A stretch of DNA of 64,000 bases from Dichetophora obliterata (Eukaryota; Arthropoda; Insecta; Diptera; Sciomyzidae): the NCBI GenBank assembly GCA_963920525.1, contig OY986438.1, forward strand, positions 51,611,253 to 51,675,252, written 5' to 3'. Under the pieces are notes generated by a model. The model made no database searches. It worked only from the letters and a program-made list of their open reading frames with translations, and was not told where the DNA came from. Shown piece by piece: positions 10,512 to 22,399 of this stretch (its first letter is position 1; each line of letters starts with the position of its first letter). The position numbers and the translations under genes were made by a program.

Positions 10512-12311
10512 ATATTTAACTTAAGTGTCCTATCTGGAAGATTTCCTGACCAACTCAAAGACGCAATTGTTATTCCGCTTTTTAAAACAGGTTGCAGGAG
10601 AGATACTAATAATTACAGACCTATTTGTTTGTTATCTTCAATTTCAAAAATTTTTGAAAAAGCCCTTAAGGCGAGGATTTTAGCTTTTCTGAACAGACAA
10701 CATGTTTTCAGTTCTTGTCAGTACGGATTTAGAACTTGTCTCTCAACTGAAGACGCACTACTTGATTTCTGTACATCGATTTACAAAGGTCTTGATGATA
10801 AGAAAACTTGTGCTGGCCTCTTTGTTGATATAACAAAGGCTTTTGACATGGTTGACCACAATATTCTTCTGAAAAAACTGCATAATGTTGGCTTTCGTGG
10901 CTTTATTTACAATTGGCTTATGTCTTTTTTGAATTGCAGAAAGCAGAGAGTAAAAATTTGTAGCGAACTAAGTGACTCTAAATGTTTAAATATAGGAGTT
11001 CCCCAAGGCTCTGTACTTGGTCCGGTTCTATTTCTAGTTTATATTAATTCGCTTTTTTCTCTAAATTTTGCTGGTAAAGTTACTGCTTTTGCCGATGATC
11101 TAGCCATTGGGTATGCATCAGTTAACCCCTTTAACTTAATTGCAGATATAAATCATGACGTTTATTTACTGAGAGTTTGGTTTGCAGAACATAAGTTACT
11201 TGTTAGCAGGAAGACTAAAGAAATGTATTTTAGCTTATGTAATATAGTATCGCCGGAAATTGATATAAGTTTTCATGGTTATGATTGTTGTCGATTTAGA
11301 TTAACATCGGATACGAGTCATGACATGGGTTCAACCTATAACAGTAGAATTCCTTGCAGTACTAATTGCTTTGTTGTCGAAAGGGTTCCTTGCTATAAAT
11401 ATTTAGGTGTAATGGTTGATGAACATCTTACCTGGACCGCACACATTTCATTGCTGAAGAAATATCTTTTTTCTTCATTACGATGCTTTTATAAACTAAG
11501 ACATTTTTGTTTTGAAAGTACATTAACTAAAATATACTACGGGATTTTTCATTCTAGATTACAATATGGTGTGAGTTGCTGGGGAGGTGCTTATCTGAAT
11601 AATATACGTCCCCTGTTATTATTACAAAAGAGTGCCGTTAGAATAATCTGTAAAGTAAATCGCTTGACTGCATCTATTAATCTATTTAGGCGTCTAAAGA
11701 TCTTACCATTAAGGCATCTGTATTATTTTAAAGTTCTAAAAATATTTTTTAAAAGAAGTGGGTATATGCAGAATCCCATATATGGTAATTACAACTTAAA
11801 AACGAACCAATATTCTACCGTGACTGTTCCAGTTTTTCGCACAACCCACTATCGTAATTTTTTTTCGATTTTATCTTATAGACTTTACAATAGACTCCCT
11901 GCAAGTATACGCCTTGAAAGAAATTTGAGTACTTTCTTAAGAAAAATAAAATTGTGGATCTTTGAGTTAGACCACTCGGAAGTTGAATTTTTGTTGCGCT
12001 CCATTAGCTAATTTTTGTTTGTTCTTAATTTTTTAGACAGAAATAATTTTTTTCTCTTCTAATAATAATTGTTAATATTTATAACTTTTTTTTAATTATA
12101 TTGTTTGATTCAATTCACCCCACAAAACACTTTTTATGTTAACACAATTAATTTAGTTTTATATATTTATTGAAGTGGAATTTAACACTATTTATTCTAA
12201 TTCTAAATGTCAATACTATTCTTATAAGTAATAATTGTTTTAGTGATTGTATTTTTAATAATCTTGTCAAAACTTTTTTACTATGAGAATAAAGAATAAT
12301 AATAATAATAA

Positions 12312-12342
<31 letters not shown>

Positions 12343-12352
12343 AATACCTAAC
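10512..12352 (+). CDS. LINE reverse transcriptase, long open frame (5' truncated)
   Basis: One uninterrupted frame runs from about 10515 to the stop at 12011 (about 500 codons); 12012-12352 is 3' UTR and tail. Visible are AIVIPLFKTG and NNYRPICLLSSISKIFEK, CQYGFRTCLSTEDALLDF, FVDITKAFDMVDH (motif A, D), GVPQGSVLGPVLF (motif B), TAFADDLAIGYA (motif C), CYKYLGVMVDEHL, and a C-terminal region with FRTTHYRNFF...LYNRLPASIR. The endonuclease is missing, so the copy cannot move by itself, but it lacks any stop or frameshift and so is the youngest-looking LINE here. It ends in an (AAT)n tail, unlike the A-tails of the others. It could belong to an I-, Daphne- or CR1-like clade; I cannot decide. Confidence 0.8.
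12296..12346 (+). repeat. (AAT)n 3' tail of LINE
   Basis: About 17 AAT/TAA units with one interruption. They lie at the 3' end of the LINE just upstream, where some LINE clades carry short tandem tails instead of poly(A). Confidence 0.85.
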
Positions 12353-12577
12353 GATCTAAAACATCGAACGAACTATAAGACCTAACGAACTATAAGACCT
12401 ATGGAACTAACAACATGAACGAGTCCATGAAACGAACTAAAAGAGCTAACGAACTAAATGAACTAAAAGAACTATATGAACTATAAGAACTATAAGAACG
12501 AACTAGTTCATTAAACTCTACTGAACTAAAAAGAGCGATCCTTTTAGTGAACTAAAATGCCCAAGCCTAACGTATGG

Positions 12578-12760
12578 ACCCCTTGCACATACACGCAAAA
12601 CGAATAGCGGAAACATGCGAATTCTACGCAAATCTTTAAAGACTTCACTTTAATACGAAGGTTCCTTTGTTCGTAACCGGCACCACTAAGGACTAGAATT
12701 GGTCTATACGAGTCATCATCAAAAGGCTTCCGGATTTACCTACCTACCTTCTAGCCTTTT
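12578..12760 (+). pseudogene. LOA/I-type LINE remnant, continuation after hAT insertion
   Basis: Reads as ATGGACCCCTTGCACATACA onward, matching the MDPLHIHAKRIAETCEF-like block that follows the LEKTQRQAALCITG block at 9965-10010 in such LINEs. The two halves are separated only by the hAT-type element and its TSD. The RNase H region expected next is not recognisable. Confidence 0.6.
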
Positions 12761-13656
12761 TTTTATGGTCTATTTTGAATATGGTGAAATATCAAACAGA
12801 AAATAAAGATATAAACATTGCTTAACCCTTTATAGGACAAATGCTTATGTTTCGAAAAGTATCATTTAAATTGATAAAGATAGTGATATTAGTATGAGAA
12901 ACCAATTTGAAAACATATTTCTTCAATTTATTAGGACTTCATTTAAAAAAACAAGTGCACAACAAAATTTTTGAACACGCTTTACGCTAAAAATTCGCAG
13001 TTTTTTGTAAGATCAATCAATTTTCAATTTTTGGAACACTACTCAGAATTCTTTCTTTTTAATGTTCTGTTTTTTTAGATACACAATTTTTTGGTCAAAT
13101 ATTATTTTGCGAATACGAAGTTTATATGATTAGTAAAAAACTCCAGTTATTTTTCCCTTTCTGTCTTAGAATCATATTTTTTATTTGTGACTGTTTGCAC
13201 CAAAAATTATTTATTTGGCACAAATCGACCATGAAGGGTTTAAATAAGAACTTATTCAGTTTGTTACAGTTCTGTTAAACAGACTAACAAGGGTTAAGAT
13301 GTATGGACACAGTGGAACCCTGTACTCTAAAATAATATATCTGGCAGCACTTCATTAATAAAACTTTATTTCAGCGCGTGAAATTCTAGCTAACATTTGT
13401 CGCATTTTAGTATAAAAGATGTTAAATTAAAGGGTAAGACCATTAAATGGAAAAAGTGTACAAATTAAGTAAATAACACTCGATTGCCAACTAACCATCT
13501 GATTCAGACGAGTTTAACAACTCGTTTCATTTTTAGTTAAATCCGTATACATCCGTAACGAGTGCAGACGTTCGTCAAGTTGCTATGTTTCGTTTCGTCT
13601 GTTTTAGTTGGGCCTTTATTAGTGCTTTCTGGAAAATATTAGTCTGACTAATAACA
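12761..13656. other. AT-rich noncoding DNA
   Basis: No frame, repeat or element end with support. It includes the left flank of the 13.7-kb element. Confidence 0.5.
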
Positions 13657-14509
13657 CTGTGAATTAAGGTGGGTCACCAAAAAAATTTTAAATGACCGCC
13701 CCTCATATGAAAGCTAATGTTCAGAGGATTTAAGTACCATAAATTTTTTTTTGTGAGCCCAAAAAAAATATTTTTCTGGCTAAAGAAATAACCTTTTAAC
13801 ATTCTGGTTGATGGAGCGATTTTGATGAAATTTAGTATAAAGATTCTCCTAGCCCAGGAATAGAAAAAATCGCAAGTTTATAAAAATTTCAGTAGAGGGA
13901 GCTGCAATCAGCGAATTATATATGGCTCAGTAACGCCCGAACGACTGGATCGTTCGTGAACAAATTTTGTATGAAGAAAGAAGCCAATCGAAGGTGAGCC
14001 AAAGACTAACGAACACAATCGAAGATAAACGAAATAATTTCGAAAGCAAAGGACGCCACATGAAGATGAACCAAAGACTAAAGATCAAAAACGCAGAAAA
14101 ACTTCACCGAAAAGTTAATTCGCTGTATTTTTTTCCCTATAAATTAAATAAAAAACTTTCTTCACAAAAGTTTAATGATTTTTTATAAACTTTATTTTCG
14201 AAAAAAAAAATTAAGTTTTTGGGGTACTGAGGAAATTAGACGAAAAACTTAAATATATAGCCAAAGATGGAATCGGAGGTAAAAAAATTCTGAAGACGGA
14301 TTGTTGCCCTTATTGAGGGTTATTCAATGACATACTTTTTTAACGATCGGTTCAAAACTGAAGAAATTATAAAAAAACCATTTTGGTCGTTTTTTTGGTA
14401 CCAAAAGAAAAAATTTATGGTACTAAAATCCTCTCAACCTTAGCTTTCAAATGAGGGGCGGTCATTTCAAACTCTTTTATTTTCCATGGTAGCCCACCTT
14501 ACTGTGAAT
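13657..14509. mobile_element. 837-bp TIR element with perfect 8-bp TSD
   Basis: Element 13665-14501 has ends TAAGGTGGG(T/C) and inverted arms of about 95 bp that share TGACCGCCCCTCAT, GAAAGCTAA and GAGGATTT(A/T)AGTACCAT. CTGTGAAT flanks both sides (13657-13664 and 14502-14509). The 8-bp TSD suits hAT or P-type enzymes; the TIR does not settle which. Inside, the frame 13967-14188 has no domain. Confidence 0.85.
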
Positions 14510-15117
14510 GTCAAAAAATCAAACAAGTTTGGACGCTAAATTTAATGGCGTTAACCGTTCTTTAATCTCTCTGACCATTTTTGAGAAATTCGAGTTTCAA
14601 GGTCAAGTACATGTTATAACGTATAACATATTATAATGCAGTTTTTGTTAGAACAGTTTCATCCTCAAAACCTTAGGGTCCGAATTGACCCCATAATTAA
14701 AAAAACGGTGTTTCGAATAATAGTATTGTCTAAAAAAATTGTTAAAAATCTTTTATTTTATAAAAACTACTGCTTTATCGATACTTGTAAAAGTACTGAC
14801 ATAATGAAATTCGTGAGATCCGAAGAATTCGAATATTTTTCAGATCAAGTAAGGCTAAAACAGTGCGTTGATCACAGCCTAATCACTTAAGATCACTGAA
14901 GATGAAGGAGCAGTTCCTTTCGAAGCCGTCGGTCTAGTCTGCTGTGTAATTGACTTTACACAAAGTTGTCGTCGTTGCCTTCTTTCATAACTCACTTGAT
15001 CTAAAGATAGAATTTATATCCTTATAATGTAATTATTTGTTAAATAATTTATGAATTTTCTGTTGCTCAAAGTGTTTGTCTTTGAGTCAAATTTTCTAAA
15101 TAGTTGATTTATCACAG
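14510..15117. other. noncoding, no feature seen
   Basis: The open frame 14636-14890 (84 codons) matches no family I know and has no support from composition or splice signals. The 15-bp target of the RTE-type LINE lies at the right end. Confidence 0.4.
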
Positions 15118-16997
15118 CGTTCAATATTCTACTTACTTACTTACTTAGTTGGCGCTACAACCGTATGTCGGTCTTGGTCTCATCTAAGAATTTGAATTTG
15201 CGCCAGACATTTCTGTCTTTCGCTTGCTGGCGCCAGTTGGAAATTCCAAGCTTCGTCAGGTTGTAATCTAATTGGTCTTTCCAAAGAAGATGCGGTCGTC
15301 CTCTTCTGCGTTGACCACCGCTGGGTACCGAATCGAATGTTTTCTTCACTGGAGCATCATCTTTCATGCGCTGAACATAACCAAGCCAGCAAAGCCGCTC
15401 GATTTTAATGCGCTTGACTATGTCGATGTCAGCGTACAGCTCATACAGTTTATCATTCCACCGTATTTGGTAGTCGCCATTGACGCAGATTGGTCCGTAG
15501 ATCTTACGAAGAATCTTTCTCTCGAATGCTCCTAAAGTCTTTTCATCTAAACTGCTCAACGTCCAGGTTTGTGATGCGTAAAGTAGGACGGGCATGATGA
15601 GCGATTTATAGAGCGTAATTGTCGTTCGTCGAGAGAGGGCTCTGCCTCTCAATTGCCTTCTGAGCCCAAAGTAACACCTGCTGGCAAGAGTTATTTTTCG
15701 TTTGATCTCAATGCTGATGTCGTTGGTTGAGTTAATGCTGGATCCCAGATAAACGAAGTTCTTCACAACCTCGATGGAGGTATTGTCAATGGTAACGTGG
15801 GTTCCAAGACGCTGATACTGTTTGTTTGTTGATACCAAGTATTTCGTCTTATCTGGATTCACTGCCAGACCCATTCGACTTTACTCTTTTTCTAATCTGG
15901 AAAATGCTGCACTGACTTCGCGCGTATTATGGCCAATGATATCGATGTCATCAGCATACGCAGGCAGCATAACACTCTTGTAGAATATTGTGCCACTACG
16001 TCTCAGATCAGCAGTTCGGATGATCTTTTCCATTATTAGGTTGAAAAAGTCATCCGATAAGTAATCACCTTGTCTGAAACCTCGTTTGATAACAAATGGT
16101 GGGGAGAGGTCCTTCCCGATTTTAGTTGCGCTGCTGGTGTTGCTCAGTGTCATCCTGCAAAGTCGTATTAGTTTTGCAGGAATACCAAATTCAGACATGG
16201 TGGAGTACAGGTGCTTCCTTATTGAGCTGTCGAAGGCGGCTTTGTAGTCGACAAAAAAATGGTGGGTGGCGACTTGTTTTTCTTGAGTCTTCTCCAAGAT
16301 TTGTCGTAGCGTGAAAATCTGGTCGATGGTGGACTTTCCAGGTCTGAAGCCACACTGATAAGGTCCAATCAGTTCGCTTACAATGGGCTTCAATCTTTCA
16401 CATAAAACGCTCGACAGGACCTTATATGCGATATTAAGAAGGCTTATCCCACAGTAATTGGCATTCTTGTGGATTGGGCAGAGCACTCTGAGATTCCAAT
16501 CGTTCGGAATGCATTCTTCCGACCATATTCTGCATAGAAGCTTGTGAATGCATTTAAGTAGAGCTTCGCCTCCGTTCTTAAACAGCTCAGCAGGTAAGCC
16601 ATCAGCTCCCGCGGCTTTGTTATTTTTAAGCCGAGCTATAACTGTCAGAACTTCATCATAGTCGGGCAGCGGAATCTCGACGCCGTCATCCGAAATTGGG
16701 GTTTCCGGAATATCATCTCTATTGGTGGGATTGTTGTCAGCGTTGCCATTTAGAAGCTGGGAGAAGTGTTCCCTCCATAACGTCAGTGTACTCTGGACAT
16801 CTGTCACTAGATTCCCGTTTTCAACCTTGCAGGAAGAGGCCCCGGTTTTAAAACCCTCGGCAAGGCGTCTTATTTTTTCAAAAAATTTTCGATCCTCATT
16901 CCTGTCACCATGCATCTCAATCGTCTCCTGCTCGTGCTTTTCTGCATTTCCTTTTTTCCGCCTAAAAATACGTCTCTCTTCACGTTCAATATTCTAC
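15118..16997 (-). mobile_element. RTE-type LINE, 5' truncated, 15-bp TSD
   Basis: CGTTCAATATTCTAC is found at 15118-15132 and 16983-16997, directly around the copy (15133-16982). On the minus strand the 3' end is a short (TAAG)n tract next to the TSD; short tandem tails of this kind are typical of RTE elements. The 5' end is cut within the region before the RT. Confidence 0.9.
15155..16915 (-). pseudogene. RTE-type endonuclease-reverse transcriptase, RT and C-terminal part
   Basis: Two frames in the same phase, 16915-15881 and 15874-15155, are separated only by a TAA (15883-15881). Visible in order: RLKNNKAAGADGLPAELFK, ISLLNIAYKVLSS, CGFRPGKSTIDQIFTLRQIL, FFVDYKAAFDS (motif A, D), RGFRQGDYLSDDFFNLIME (motif B) and AYADDIDIIG (motif C). 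After the stop come YLGSSINSTNDISIEIKRKI, the VLLYASQTWTL block and RRRGRPHLLWKDQ at the C-terminus. A few residues are missing before ANYCGISLLN (family usually has a longer link), a small in-frame deletion. The nonsense codon makes it a pseudogene, but it is otherwise well preserved. Confidence 0.9.
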
Positions 16998-18405
16998 ATG
17001 GGAAAATAACTGAGAACTTTTGTAGTTTAATTACCTAGTGTTTGTTTTACTAGCAAATTGAAATAGCAGGAGAGGAAAGGAAAAAATGTATATCTGCGAC
17101 TAATACACTATCTGTGGCAAAATTTTCTATAACAGGACATTAAGTATAGGTATTTGCATTAACTCCAGAATAGACGTTACATACCTGAGATATCAGACAT
17201 CTTGGAGAATTCGTCAGGTCTTAATTCATTTGACGTCTTAATTCAAATCCTTAAAAATACCCAAACTTGATAATTTTTTGATCCAGAATAATCACTATGA
17301 CAAAAAAGCTCACCATTTATTAGATCTATTTTTATTTTTATAATTGTTATTTCGTTATAACCTGCACTTCTTCTGCTGCTTCCTTGCTGCTTCTTTGCTG
17401 CTTTTACTACTTATGCCAACGACCTTGATTCTTGCTTACTTCAATCTTTGAATACAAACTCACTTTTAACGCAATTTTTCATCATTGACAGTTCAGACTC
17501 GATAAAACTTCTGAAGCTGGTAAACTGCATTGACGTCTTTGCAAACCCAGTTGGGTTTGTTTTTGTAGTCATCCTTGTCATATCCTTCAATTTTTCTACC
17601 ATTTTCAATCTACGTGAGCAAACCACTGTTTATATTTTTTTCCATTTCATTTTGTTTCTTTTTTACTCTCGCTTCATCATCATGCAAATTTTGCACTTAC
17701 GATTTATTTTCTTGTTATACAATAAATTCCATTTATTTCGATGAAATATAAATTGTGCCTCGGTTCTGAATGGTCTTAATGTTGGTAAGGGGGAAATGGG
17801 CTCATGGCCCTTGTTGGCATGGCCTAAGGAGCGCACAAGCACGCACAGCAACAGCCAATGTTAAGTATTGCAACAAGGCAAAGCAACAGCAATAACAAAA
17901 TCGGCAACAACAACAATGGCATTATCCTTAAGTAATATTTCTTCGCTATGACAAACATTTATTTAAATTTATGTTGGCAACATTTTCGCAAAAACACACA
18001 AAAATGTTTATCCTAGTATGCTTGTTTATCCGTAGGTAGATGTCAAGAAATTTTACAATCAAATTGATATGCATAAAAATCTGACTTCTGATGTTTTTTA
18101 TGTATAAACAGTTGAGAAGCGTTAAAATTGTTACGTTTTATTAAAATGCTTATCGATCTGGAAAAACATTGAGCTTCTTTTTTATTCTTCTTTATATTAA
18201 ACATTATATTAAAAAATGCACAAAAAAATTTATAAATTCAAGCTGATGTCAGAAATGTGAAGTTTAGCATAGGTCACAATTGTATTTCTCTCTATAAAAA
18301 CGAAGAATAAAGCATGAATAATAGAAACAGGAAAACGTTTCAAAATAAATATGAAAATCACAATAAAGAAAACCGTAAAAATTTGGCGGATATTCCATAT
18401 AAAAT
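16998..18405. other. noncoding DNA with CTG- and CAA-rich patches
   Basis: TGCTGCTTC-type repeats lie at about 17370-17405 and CAACAG/CAACAA-type repeats at 17845-17930. I see no gene. The open frames 17441-17744 on both strands have no domain. Confidence 0.45.
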
Positions 18406-18541
18406 CAGCCTAGCCAAAAAAACATTTTAATGTCTACTCTAAATTTAGTGTAAGCTTTTTGTGAACAAATTCTATAGAAATAATGTCAGAAAAGCTCACA
18501 CTATATTTAGAGTCGACATTAAATGTTTTTTGGTTAGGCTG
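18406..18541. mobile_element. 136-bp hairpin MITE, copy 2 of the 5.3-kb family
   Basis: Ends are CAGCCTAGCCAAAAAA and the complement TTTTTTGGTTAGGCTG. The interior GTCGACTCTAAAT/ATAGTGTGAGCTTTTC matches the 5322-5451 element on both arms. No coding sequence. Confidence 0.7.
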
Positions 18542-19320
18542 TATATCTATAAATTTTATTAAAAAATGAGTCATGTTCAAGGTTTTCTTGGGGACATTTG
18601 ATAAAACTATACATATGTAAAATCAGCATGCACGGACTTCGAGCTGTGGTTGTGGTTGAACTGCATTCTTAGTCGAATATTATTTAATATATAAAGGCAA
18701 AATTTAATTGGGACTAAAAACATTTTATACCAAAAAAAAAAAGACGGAATTCATTGAGACATCTGCTTTAATTTTCTATATATGGCAATATATCACATTT
18801 TATCAAATAAATATAAATTAAAATTGGTTGTTTTTTTTAATTCTTTAAAAATTTATTATATAGTAGTATTGAGTATACATAACATTTTTTTTGTGTAAGT
18901 ACTATTACTAAACATGAAACTCAACTGATAATTGCCCATGTACTCATAGCGATGGTATAAAATAAATCTGCGTTTGCAAATACCAATAAATACTTACCTT
19001 TTTATAGGATTTAAGAAATATTCAAAGTTTCAAATCAATTTACTAAACAAAACCAGTTTTCAAAAAGTAAAGCGATCGTTTGAGATCAGTAGATCTTTGA
19101 ATTACTCATTAATTTAAATAAAGCCTAAACAAAATACAAAATAAGCTCTTGTATGAAAAAATTATATCATCGAATTTTTCTTATATCATCATATATCTTT
19201 CGAATATTCTCAGCAGAAAGCAGTCGCAACTTCCCATGTAGGCAAACCGCGCTTGAGATCCTTTTTTAAAAATTTTGTATTTTTATCCGGCTAGTAAATA
19301 AGGAGTAAGCAATGAGCGTA
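18542..19320. other. AT-rich noncoding DNA
   Basis: No gene or repeat seen. Confidence 0.5.
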
Positions 19321-19468
19321 TTAACTGCATTATTCTGTATCACGAAGAAGCACACCAATAATTGGTAAAGACACGAGAAGAAATACTTTCTACCATACAA
19401 AATAGTATTGCTTCTCGTGTCTTACTTATCGTTGGTGTATTTATTCGAGATACAGAATAAAGCAGTAA
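19321..19468. mobile_element. 148-bp palindromic MITE
   Basis: Left arm TTAACTGCATTATTCTGTAT and right arm complement TTTACTGCTTTATTCTGTAT continue pairing through AGACACGAGAAG over about 65 bp each. There is no coding sequence. The exact ends and TSD are uncertain. Confidence 0.65.
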
Positions 19469-20390
19469 ATCATTTGAGGTTAGAGGCCAGAGTTGTTGAG
19501 AAACAACTTGTAGGTTTTTTTAACATGACAACGCACCGGCTCAATAATCTCATTTTCTACGCGACTAATGGACCAAAAACAACTTTCATACCGTTTTGCA
19601 AACTCCGTGACTCCGTGACAAACCTAGCATGTCTCCTTGTGACTTCGGCTTATTCACGACTCAAGCTACAATTTTTTTTTTGTTAACTTGTGGTTTCACT
19701 TTTCACTGGTTGTGAAGAAAAAATTTTTCTGCATCATCTGAAAATAAAAACCTACACGGAAACATGTTTAGAACTAATGCCGTTTTCGTCGGAACTATAA
19801 TTAGGATTGCCAATAAAAAAATAACGGAACTGTAGCTTCCGAATTTTAAAATTAAAAAAAAAGTTTTTAAGAATTAAAATATGTCCAGCTCCATTGTTTT
19901 TGGAGCTGGCTTCATGATTCTAGTTCAAATGAGAATGAGTTATGTTTAAAGTATGTGGGGGAAAACTTTTGTAGAAAATCTCTCTAATCTATATCTATTT
20001 GTGAATAATAGAGAACAGGTTAAAAATATTTTAAAAAAATATTTAAAATTTTAAATAAAAGTGTTGCGGTCGAGAGTCGCACGTCAGGATCGAAGTTCCT
20101 CACATTTTTTCTTCAACTCCGAATGTTATTCGATATGAAATCTGTGTATTTTTATTTTTTTTTTATTTTTATAAATTAACAATCAAATCAAAAAGTTTAA
20201 TTTAATATTTTAGGAAGAAAAAGTTTATTTATTGCAAATTAAAATGTAAAATTCTTATGAGAGATGAAAATAGGCAATATTATATGATTGCCAGCAATGT
20301 TTGTTTCATGACGCAACGAGGCGTTGAGCATTGAACATTGATTATATTTCTCGTATGGAGCTTGAATTAATTGAAAACTGGACTTACTTA
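19469..20390. other. noncoding, no feature seen
   Basis: The frame 19408-19686 reads out of the MITE into unique sequence and has no domain. I see nothing else. Confidence 0.45.
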
Positions 20391-20790
20391 AGATTATAAA
20401 ACAAAAAAACACATTTTTAGAGTCCACCTTAGTGTCAAAAAACTTTTTGGAATTCTTCCATCAGATGCTAAATCAGCGACCAGCGGATCTACAAAGATTA
20501 TAAAACAAAAACACATTTTAAGGGTCCACCCTAGTGTCAAAAAATTTTTGAAACTCTAACATAATATCGAAAAAAGTGATTAGCACATCTACAAAGGGTA
20601 TAAAACCCATTTTTAGGGTCCACCCTGGTTACAAACATTTTTTTTAAAGTTTTATCATCAGATTCCATATCAGCTACTCCTTAATATTGCCAGCACCTAC
20701 ACAAAAAATATAAAATAAAAAACAAATTTTAGGGTCCACCCTATATCAAAAAATGTTCTGAAATTCTAACATCAGATTACACTGTATTAT
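20391..20790. repeat. four-unit ~100-bp tandem repeat
   Basis: GTCCACC recurs at about 20422, 20524, 20618 and 20734 (steps 102, 94, 116). Each unit holds TATAAAAC..AAACA, ATTTT(T/A)AGGGTCCACCCT and a GTCAAAAAA stretch. Units have diverged by roughly a quarter, so the array is old. Confidence 0.75.
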
Positions 20791-20898
20791 ACACATTTTC
20801 TGCAGTTTGCATTTCCTAAAATATAATTGCAATAAGACCCAAACAAAAATAGCAAATATGTACGAAATTTTTACGTGTCAGAAACAGCGACACACAAA

Positions 20899-20924
20899 GG
20901 GAGAGAGGGAGAGAGAGAGAGAAA
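20899..20924. repeat. GA-rich microsatellite
   Basis: Run of GAGA with a few GGGA interruptions, just before the LINE endonuclease remnant. A second GA run lies at 23402-23423. Confidence 0.8.
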
Positions 20925-20938
20925 ATTAGGGTAATTAA

Positions 20939-21670
20939 AATTGAAGGTCCTACAATGGAACTGCAATGGGCTCAGTCGCAAAATAACGGAGGTAACAAAC
21001 TACAAGCCCAAGAAGCGCATACCAATAGCGGCACTTCAGACGAAGCTGACGAGCAGAAACCCACTTGCGACAGCGTCATGATACACCATCATCCGACAAA
21101 ACCGCGAGCGAAACAAAGTAGGTAACACCTACCGTCCACTGACCATTCCCTCGAATGATGAACAGCTAGCTACAAATTCAGGGAGTGTCAATAAAGGCTG
21201 AAGGTATTGAAGTTGATATAATAAAGACTTACATACCACCCACACTACAAAAGATACCTACCCAACATTCTAATGGAGGGAGAGAGCAGAATTATCCTCG
21301 GCGATCTCAACGCCCATCACGAAAATTGTCACCCGGCGCTTAGATGCGATGTCAAAGGAGACTCTCTGGCGGAACAAGTCGAAAACTCTGACTACTGCGT
21401 GATAAACGAAAATCACCCAACACGCATAACAGCAAACTGCAAGAGCTCACCTGACCTGACAATAGACAGCAACGACCTGGTCCAACAAACCTCATGGCAT
21501 GCTGATATCTCCCTCAGTTCGGACAAAACCTCTGCACGAATGCATTCGTTTTTTCTACAACAGTAGATCCAATAATGCAAAGTTCAGAGCTTAACAGAAC
21601 TCTATTAGTCAAGCGGAGCGTAACCAAGTCATTTAATGACATCAAACGAGCACTGCAGAGCACTCGTCGG
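20939..21670 (+). pseudogene. jockey-clade LINE endonuclease remnant
   Basis: Starts KVLQWNCNGLSRKITEV (20944 onward), the usual beginning of the LINE apurinic-like endonuclease. IAALQTKLTSRN follows, with the conserved E of QETKL lost. The second half, 21273-21566, keeps GDLNAHH, PTRI and DLTIDSNDLVQQTSWHADISLSSD, with the last block holding the final catalytic S-D position but not the following H. Several stops and an internal deletion (around 21120-21200) break it. No RT part follows; the sequence ends near 21670. Confidence 0.8.
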
Positions 21671-21879
21671 CTTCAAATAAAACCCTGTTCGCCGTTTGCA
21701 TATAATGGTTTCTTTACTTGTTTAGAGGTAAACAAAATATGTTTGTGGAAAACGTTGCAAGTAAATTTTTGTGCAAAAATATCAAGTATTTATTCAGACT
21801 GGAGAAAAGTTTGTTGGTGACATCAAAATTGAGAGAGAATTTACATAAATGTTCATTAAAAATTGTGTTATGTTTAGTT

Positions 21880-22250
21880 TTAATAAATTTTTCTGCATTT
21901 ATTATTTTGTTAAAGCAACATTTTTTCAGATACAAACGAACTATGTACCAATGTGTTGTTTCAAACAAATCTTGTTCGGATCCGAACACTTTTGTTTAAG
22001 TTTGAAAGAGCAAAAAGAGAGCAGCATGCTATTAACTTCAGACTCTAAAAAACATTTGTTTTTTAATGTAAAAATGTAATGTTGGGGTAACTGCAAATGA
22101 TGTTTGTTTGTACCTGAACATTTTCTTATTTAAGTTCAAATATATTATATTCGGATAACTGCGTGATGCAAACAATGTTTGTTTGTACCTGAAGAATTTC
22201 TTTTTTAGATGCAAAAATGTTTTGTTTGGATAACAGCTTAATGCGAACAT
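21880..22250. repeat. degenerate ~70-bp tandem repeat
   Basis: TTTGTTTGTACCTGAA recurs near 22100 and 22175, with related forms (CAGATACAAACGAACT near 21928, ACATTTGTTTTTTAATGTAA near 22052). The unit includes a TTCGGATAACTGC-like word. Open frames on both strands here all carry the same (F)FRYKQT peptide, which shows they are repeat by-products. Confidence 0.5.
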
Positions 22251-22251
22251 T

Positions 22252-22399
22252 AGGTCTGTTCCCGTACTCGATTCCAGTAGCTTGAAGTTGCTGGAAAGCG
22301 TTATTTTTCAAATTTTTAAAGCTCGAGAGAGAAGAATATCATGCAAACTGACACTCTCTAATCTATTACAATAACTTGAACTTATAACGGGAACAGGCC
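22252..22399. mobile_element. 148-bp MITE (AGGTCTGTTCCCG family), copy 1
   Basis: Terminal inverted repeats AGGTCTGTTCCCGTA / CGGGAACAGGCC. It is the reverse complement of the element at 23495-23642 at roughly 85-90% by eye, including TCTCTAATCTATTAC and CGAGAGAGAAGA. TSD uncertain. Confidence 0.75.

Larger units (their letters stand above)
10053..12577. mobile_element. hAT-type non-autonomous element, 8-bp TSD, with LINE inside
   Basis: The element is 10061-12569, ending TAGGCTTG...CAAGCCTA. It is flanked by ATGTATGG (10053-10060) and ACGTATGG (12570-12577), an 8-bp duplication with one change. It lies inside the LOA-like LINE, whose reading resumes directly after it (MDPLHIHAKRIAETC-like). 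Both ends carry many copies of the hexamer GAACTA or its complement, typical subterminal sites. Its own sequence, without the inner LINE, is about 0.7 kb and noncoding. Confidence 0.8.

Noticed and set aside
14636..14890. 84-codon frame as a gene
   Set aside because: No similarity I can name, and not supported by splice sites or codon pattern.
17845..17935. CAA/CAG-rich stretch as a coding opa repeat
   Set aside because: Stops in the plausible frames and no flanking coding potential.
20391..20790. CRISPR-like array
   Set aside because: Units are about 100 bp, diverged, without unique spacers, in a eukaryotic context.
21714..22250. Overlapping frames on both strands as small genes
   Set aside because: All carry one repeated peptide (FRYKQT) derived from the tandem repeat.
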